Assembly (NCBI GenBank): GCA_035498405.1
Contig: DATKAE010000052.1
Coordinates: forward strand, 1 to 64,000
From: DATBFU01 sp035498405
Lineage (GTDB): Bacteria; Acidobacteriota; Thermoanaerobaculia; UBA5066; Gp7-AA6
DNA length: 64,000 bases
Direction: 5' to 3'
Below the pieces are notes generated by a model. That model was not told the DNA's origin. It made no database searches and saw only the letters and a list, made by a program, of their open reading frames with translations. Shown piece after piece: positions 62,293 to 64,000 of this stretch. How positions within the stretch are numbered: the stretch's first letter is position 1; every line of letters begins with the position of its first letter. The translations under genes and the position numbers were made by a program.

Positions 62293-63999
62293 CTACGGTT
62301 TCGGCTCCTCGATCGTCAGGCGGGCGCCGCCCGGAACGTCGCGCAGGGTCTGGGCGCGCCCGTCTGGCCACCGGATGTCGAGCGAGTCGATCTTGCTGGC
62401 CGCGCCGAGCCCGAAGGTCAGGGTCTTCTCGGGAGCCGAGAGGTAGGACTGGCCACCCGAGACCTGCTCGGTGAGCGTCCGCCCCCCGATCGTCCCTGTC
62501 ACCCGAGCGCCGACGGCGTCGCGGTTCGACGTGCCGGAGCCGATGAGCCTGATGCGCACGCTCTTGGCCGGCTGGTCGGCGCGATTCATGAGCACGCGCG
62601 CCGGACCGCCGCTCGAGACGAGAACGACGTCGACGTCGCCGTCCCCGTCGAGGTCGGCGTATGCCGCACCGCGTGCGACCAGGGGCGAGCCCAGGTCGCC
62701 CGTCGCCGCTTCGAGAAACCGGTTATCACCGGCGTTCCAGTAGAGGATCGGCGCCTCCTCGTACTTCACGTCTTTCTGCACCTGCTGGACCGTCGGCTCG
62801 ACGTGCCCGTTGGCGAGCAGCAGGTCGAGCCGCCCGTCGAGGTCCGCGTCGAAGAAGAGGACCCCGAAGGTGAGCGAGAGGAGCGACGATGGTCCGACTC
62901 CGCTCCGGGGCGACTCGTCGAGGAACACCTCTCCCTTGTCGGTCCAGTACAGGGACTTCAGTTCGTTGGAGAAGTTCCCGATCGCGAGCGTCGAGCCGCG
63001 GCCGTTCTTCGTGTCGCCCCACGCGACACCCATGGCGCCGCGCGAGCGCCCGCCCTCGTCCACGGCAACCCCCGCTTCGACGGCCACGTCCTCGAAGGTC
63101 CCGTCGCCCTGGTTCTTGAACAGGTTGTTGGGCGCCGTGTCGTTGGCGACGAGGAAGTCGATCTTGCCGTCGCCGTTGAAGTCGAAGGGAGCGACCCCGA
63201 GCGCCTTCTGGTTGGGGTTGCCCACGCCGGCCTTCTTTGTGACGTCCTCGAACCTCCCGTTGCCGAGATTGCGGTAAAGGTGTGACGCGGTGCCGGGGTA
63301 CCTTTCGGGCGTGCAGTAGGACTTTGTCTTGCCGTCGAGGGTACAGAAGAGGTCGTTTTTCGGCGACCAGTCCACGTACCGGCAGACGAAGAGGTCGAGG
63401 AATCCATCGCCATCGAAGTCGAGCCAGGCCGAAGAGGTGCCCCATCCCGAGTCCGCGACGCCGGCCTTCGCGGCGACCTCCTCGAACCGCCCTCCGCGGT
63501 TGTGAAAGAGGTAGTTGCGGCCGAGGCCGGTGACGTAGATATCGTCCTTGCCGTCGTTGTCGTAGTCGGCGACCGAGGCGCCCATTCCGTAGAAGACGCG
63601 CTCGAGACCCGCCTCGCGCGTCACGTCGCGAAAGCGAGGCAGGCCATCCGCGCCAGGGCCGTCGTTGCGGTAGAGGGCGAGCGAGGACTTCTGCGTCTTC
63701 GCGCGCGGGTCCCCAGGCCAGTAGCAACCGGAAACGAAAAGGAGATCGGGCTTCCCGTCCCCGTCGTAGTCGAGGACCGCCACGCCTCCACCCATGGTCT
63801 CCGGCATCCACTTGTCTCCGCGCGCGCCGGTCACGTGCGTGAAGGCGATCCCCATCGCGGCGGCCTTTTCCTCGAAGCGGACGGAGGGCTGCGGCGTCGG
63901 GGTGGGCGGCGGGGCAGGCGCCGCTGCGGGCTTCTCGGCGCGGCGGCAGGCCGAGAGGGCGGCGAGCAGTGCGAGGATCGCGACGGTGCTCCGCCACCT
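62293..63999 (-). CDS. CRTAC1/ASPIC-UnbV lipoprotein, 5' end cut by window edge
   Basis: 568 codons are visible. The frame is open to the window end and begins in the middle of a lipoprotein signal peptide (VAILALLAALSAC, lipobox LSAC), so the true start lies only a few codons outside; the first ATG inside the window (63855) is not the start. A Pro/Ala-rich linker is followed by a Ca-binding propeller (DYDGDGKPDLLF, DFDGDGFLDLFV, DADLDGRLDLLL, DLDGDGDVDVVL) and a C-terminal ASPIC-UnbV domain (GARVTGTIGGRTL, TFGLGAASKIDSLDIRWPDG). It is a third member of this family within 10 kb. Confidence 0.9.
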   Translation of the reverse strand, partial: RWRSTVAILALLAALSACRRAEKPAAAPAPPPTPTPQPSVRFEEKAAAMGIAFTHVTGARGDKWMPETMGGGVAVLDYDGDGKPDLLFVSGCYWPGDPRAKTQKSSLALYRNDGPGADGLPRFRDVTREAGLERVFYGMGASVADYDNDGKDDIYVTGLGRNYLFHNRGGRFEEVAAKAGVADSGWGTSSAWLDFDGDGFLDLFVCRYVDWSPKNDLFCTLDGKTKSYCTPERYPGTASHLYRNLGNGRFEDVTKKAGVGNPNQKALGVAPFDFNGDGKIDFLVANDTAPNNLFKNQGDGTFEDVAVEAGVAVDEGGRSRGAMGVAWGDTKNGRGSTLAIGNFSNELKSLYWTDKGEVFLDESPRSGVGPSSLLSLTFGVLFFDADLDGRLDLLLANGHVEPTVQQVQKDVKYEEAPILYWNAGDNRFLEAATGDLGSPLVARGAAYADLDGDGDVDVVLVSSGGPARVLMNRADQPAKSVRIRLIGSGTSNRDAVGARVTGTIGGRTLTEQVSGGQSYLSAPEKTLTFGLGAASKIDSLDIRWPDGRAQTLRDVPGGARLTIEEPKP

Positions 64000-64000
64000 G

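Noticed and set aside
63855..63857. ATG near the window end as start of the last CRTAC1-type gene
   Set aside because: The same frame upstream encodes a lipoprotein signal peptide and linker up to the window edge, so the true start is outside.

Overview
This is a dense, high-GC (roughly two-thirds G+C by eye) chromosomal segment with about 53 protein genes, no rRNA, tRNA or CRISPR that I can see, and no gap between genes longer than about 170 bp. The gene content points to an uncultured Acidobacteriota-like bacterium (Thermoanaerobaculia/Holophagae type). The supporting signs are several secreted CRTAC1/ASPIC-UnbV beta-propeller proteins, a GldA-GldF-GldG-DUF4340 style ABC operon, an Mla lipid-transport operon (hence a diderm envelope), and a CIRCE-controlled groESL. 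The phylum call is inference from gene content. Start codons are often GTG or TTG, and many neighbouring genes overlap by 4 nt (ATGA/GTGA/TTGA), which suggests translational coupling.

Layout. 1-88: 3' end of an insertion-sequence transposase. 143-5325 (minus): MEMO-family protein, Ig-like lipoprotein, MtgA, L-lysine 6-aminotransferase, GAF-GGDEF protein. 5373-14506: rsmA-RNase J pair, msrA, a radical SAM protein, trpS, a periplasmic metallo-beta-lactamase-fold protein, a YfhO-like membrane protein and arsC. 14584-20870: ftsK, a small membrane protein, fmt, rsmB and a DegT-type aminotransferase. 20917-23046: promoter, CIRCE, groES, groEL and a strong terminator. 23107-29521: surface polysaccharide genes (two kinds of glycosyltransferase, a polyprenyl-phosphate sugar transferase, an O-antigen-ligase-like protein). 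29600-34899: a PBP1B-like bifunctional peptidoglycan synthase and a UvrA-type ATPase. 34960-41782: two divergent ABC export systems, one with a thioredoxin, the other a Gld-like four-gene operon. 41856-44845: a divergent pair of a pentapeptide-repeat protein and a Ycf46-like AAA ATPase. 44913-48822: LON-domain protein, cytochrome c, ferredoxin, UDP-xylose synthesis genes and a broken epimerase. 48819-52522: mlaD-mlaF-mlaE and a plsC acyltransferase. 52590-64000: Mrp/ApbC, a macro domain protein, an operon of two secreted beta-propeller proteins plus a rhomboid protease, an arginase-family enzyme, an ECHDC3-like protein and a third CRTAC1-type lipoprotein cut by the window edge.

Two genome-scale patterns stand out. 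First, at least five intergenic spaces carry the same kind of low-complexity element: a G-rich arm built from GGGGYGA/GGGGTTA units, a short spacer, and usually a C-rich arm that can reach telomere-like CCCCTAA tandem arrays. Second, many genes have a -10-like hexamer (TAGAMT, TACAAT or similar) only 6-10 nt before the start codon, with no room for a Shine-Dalgarno sequence; this is the arrangement expected for leaderless mRNAs.
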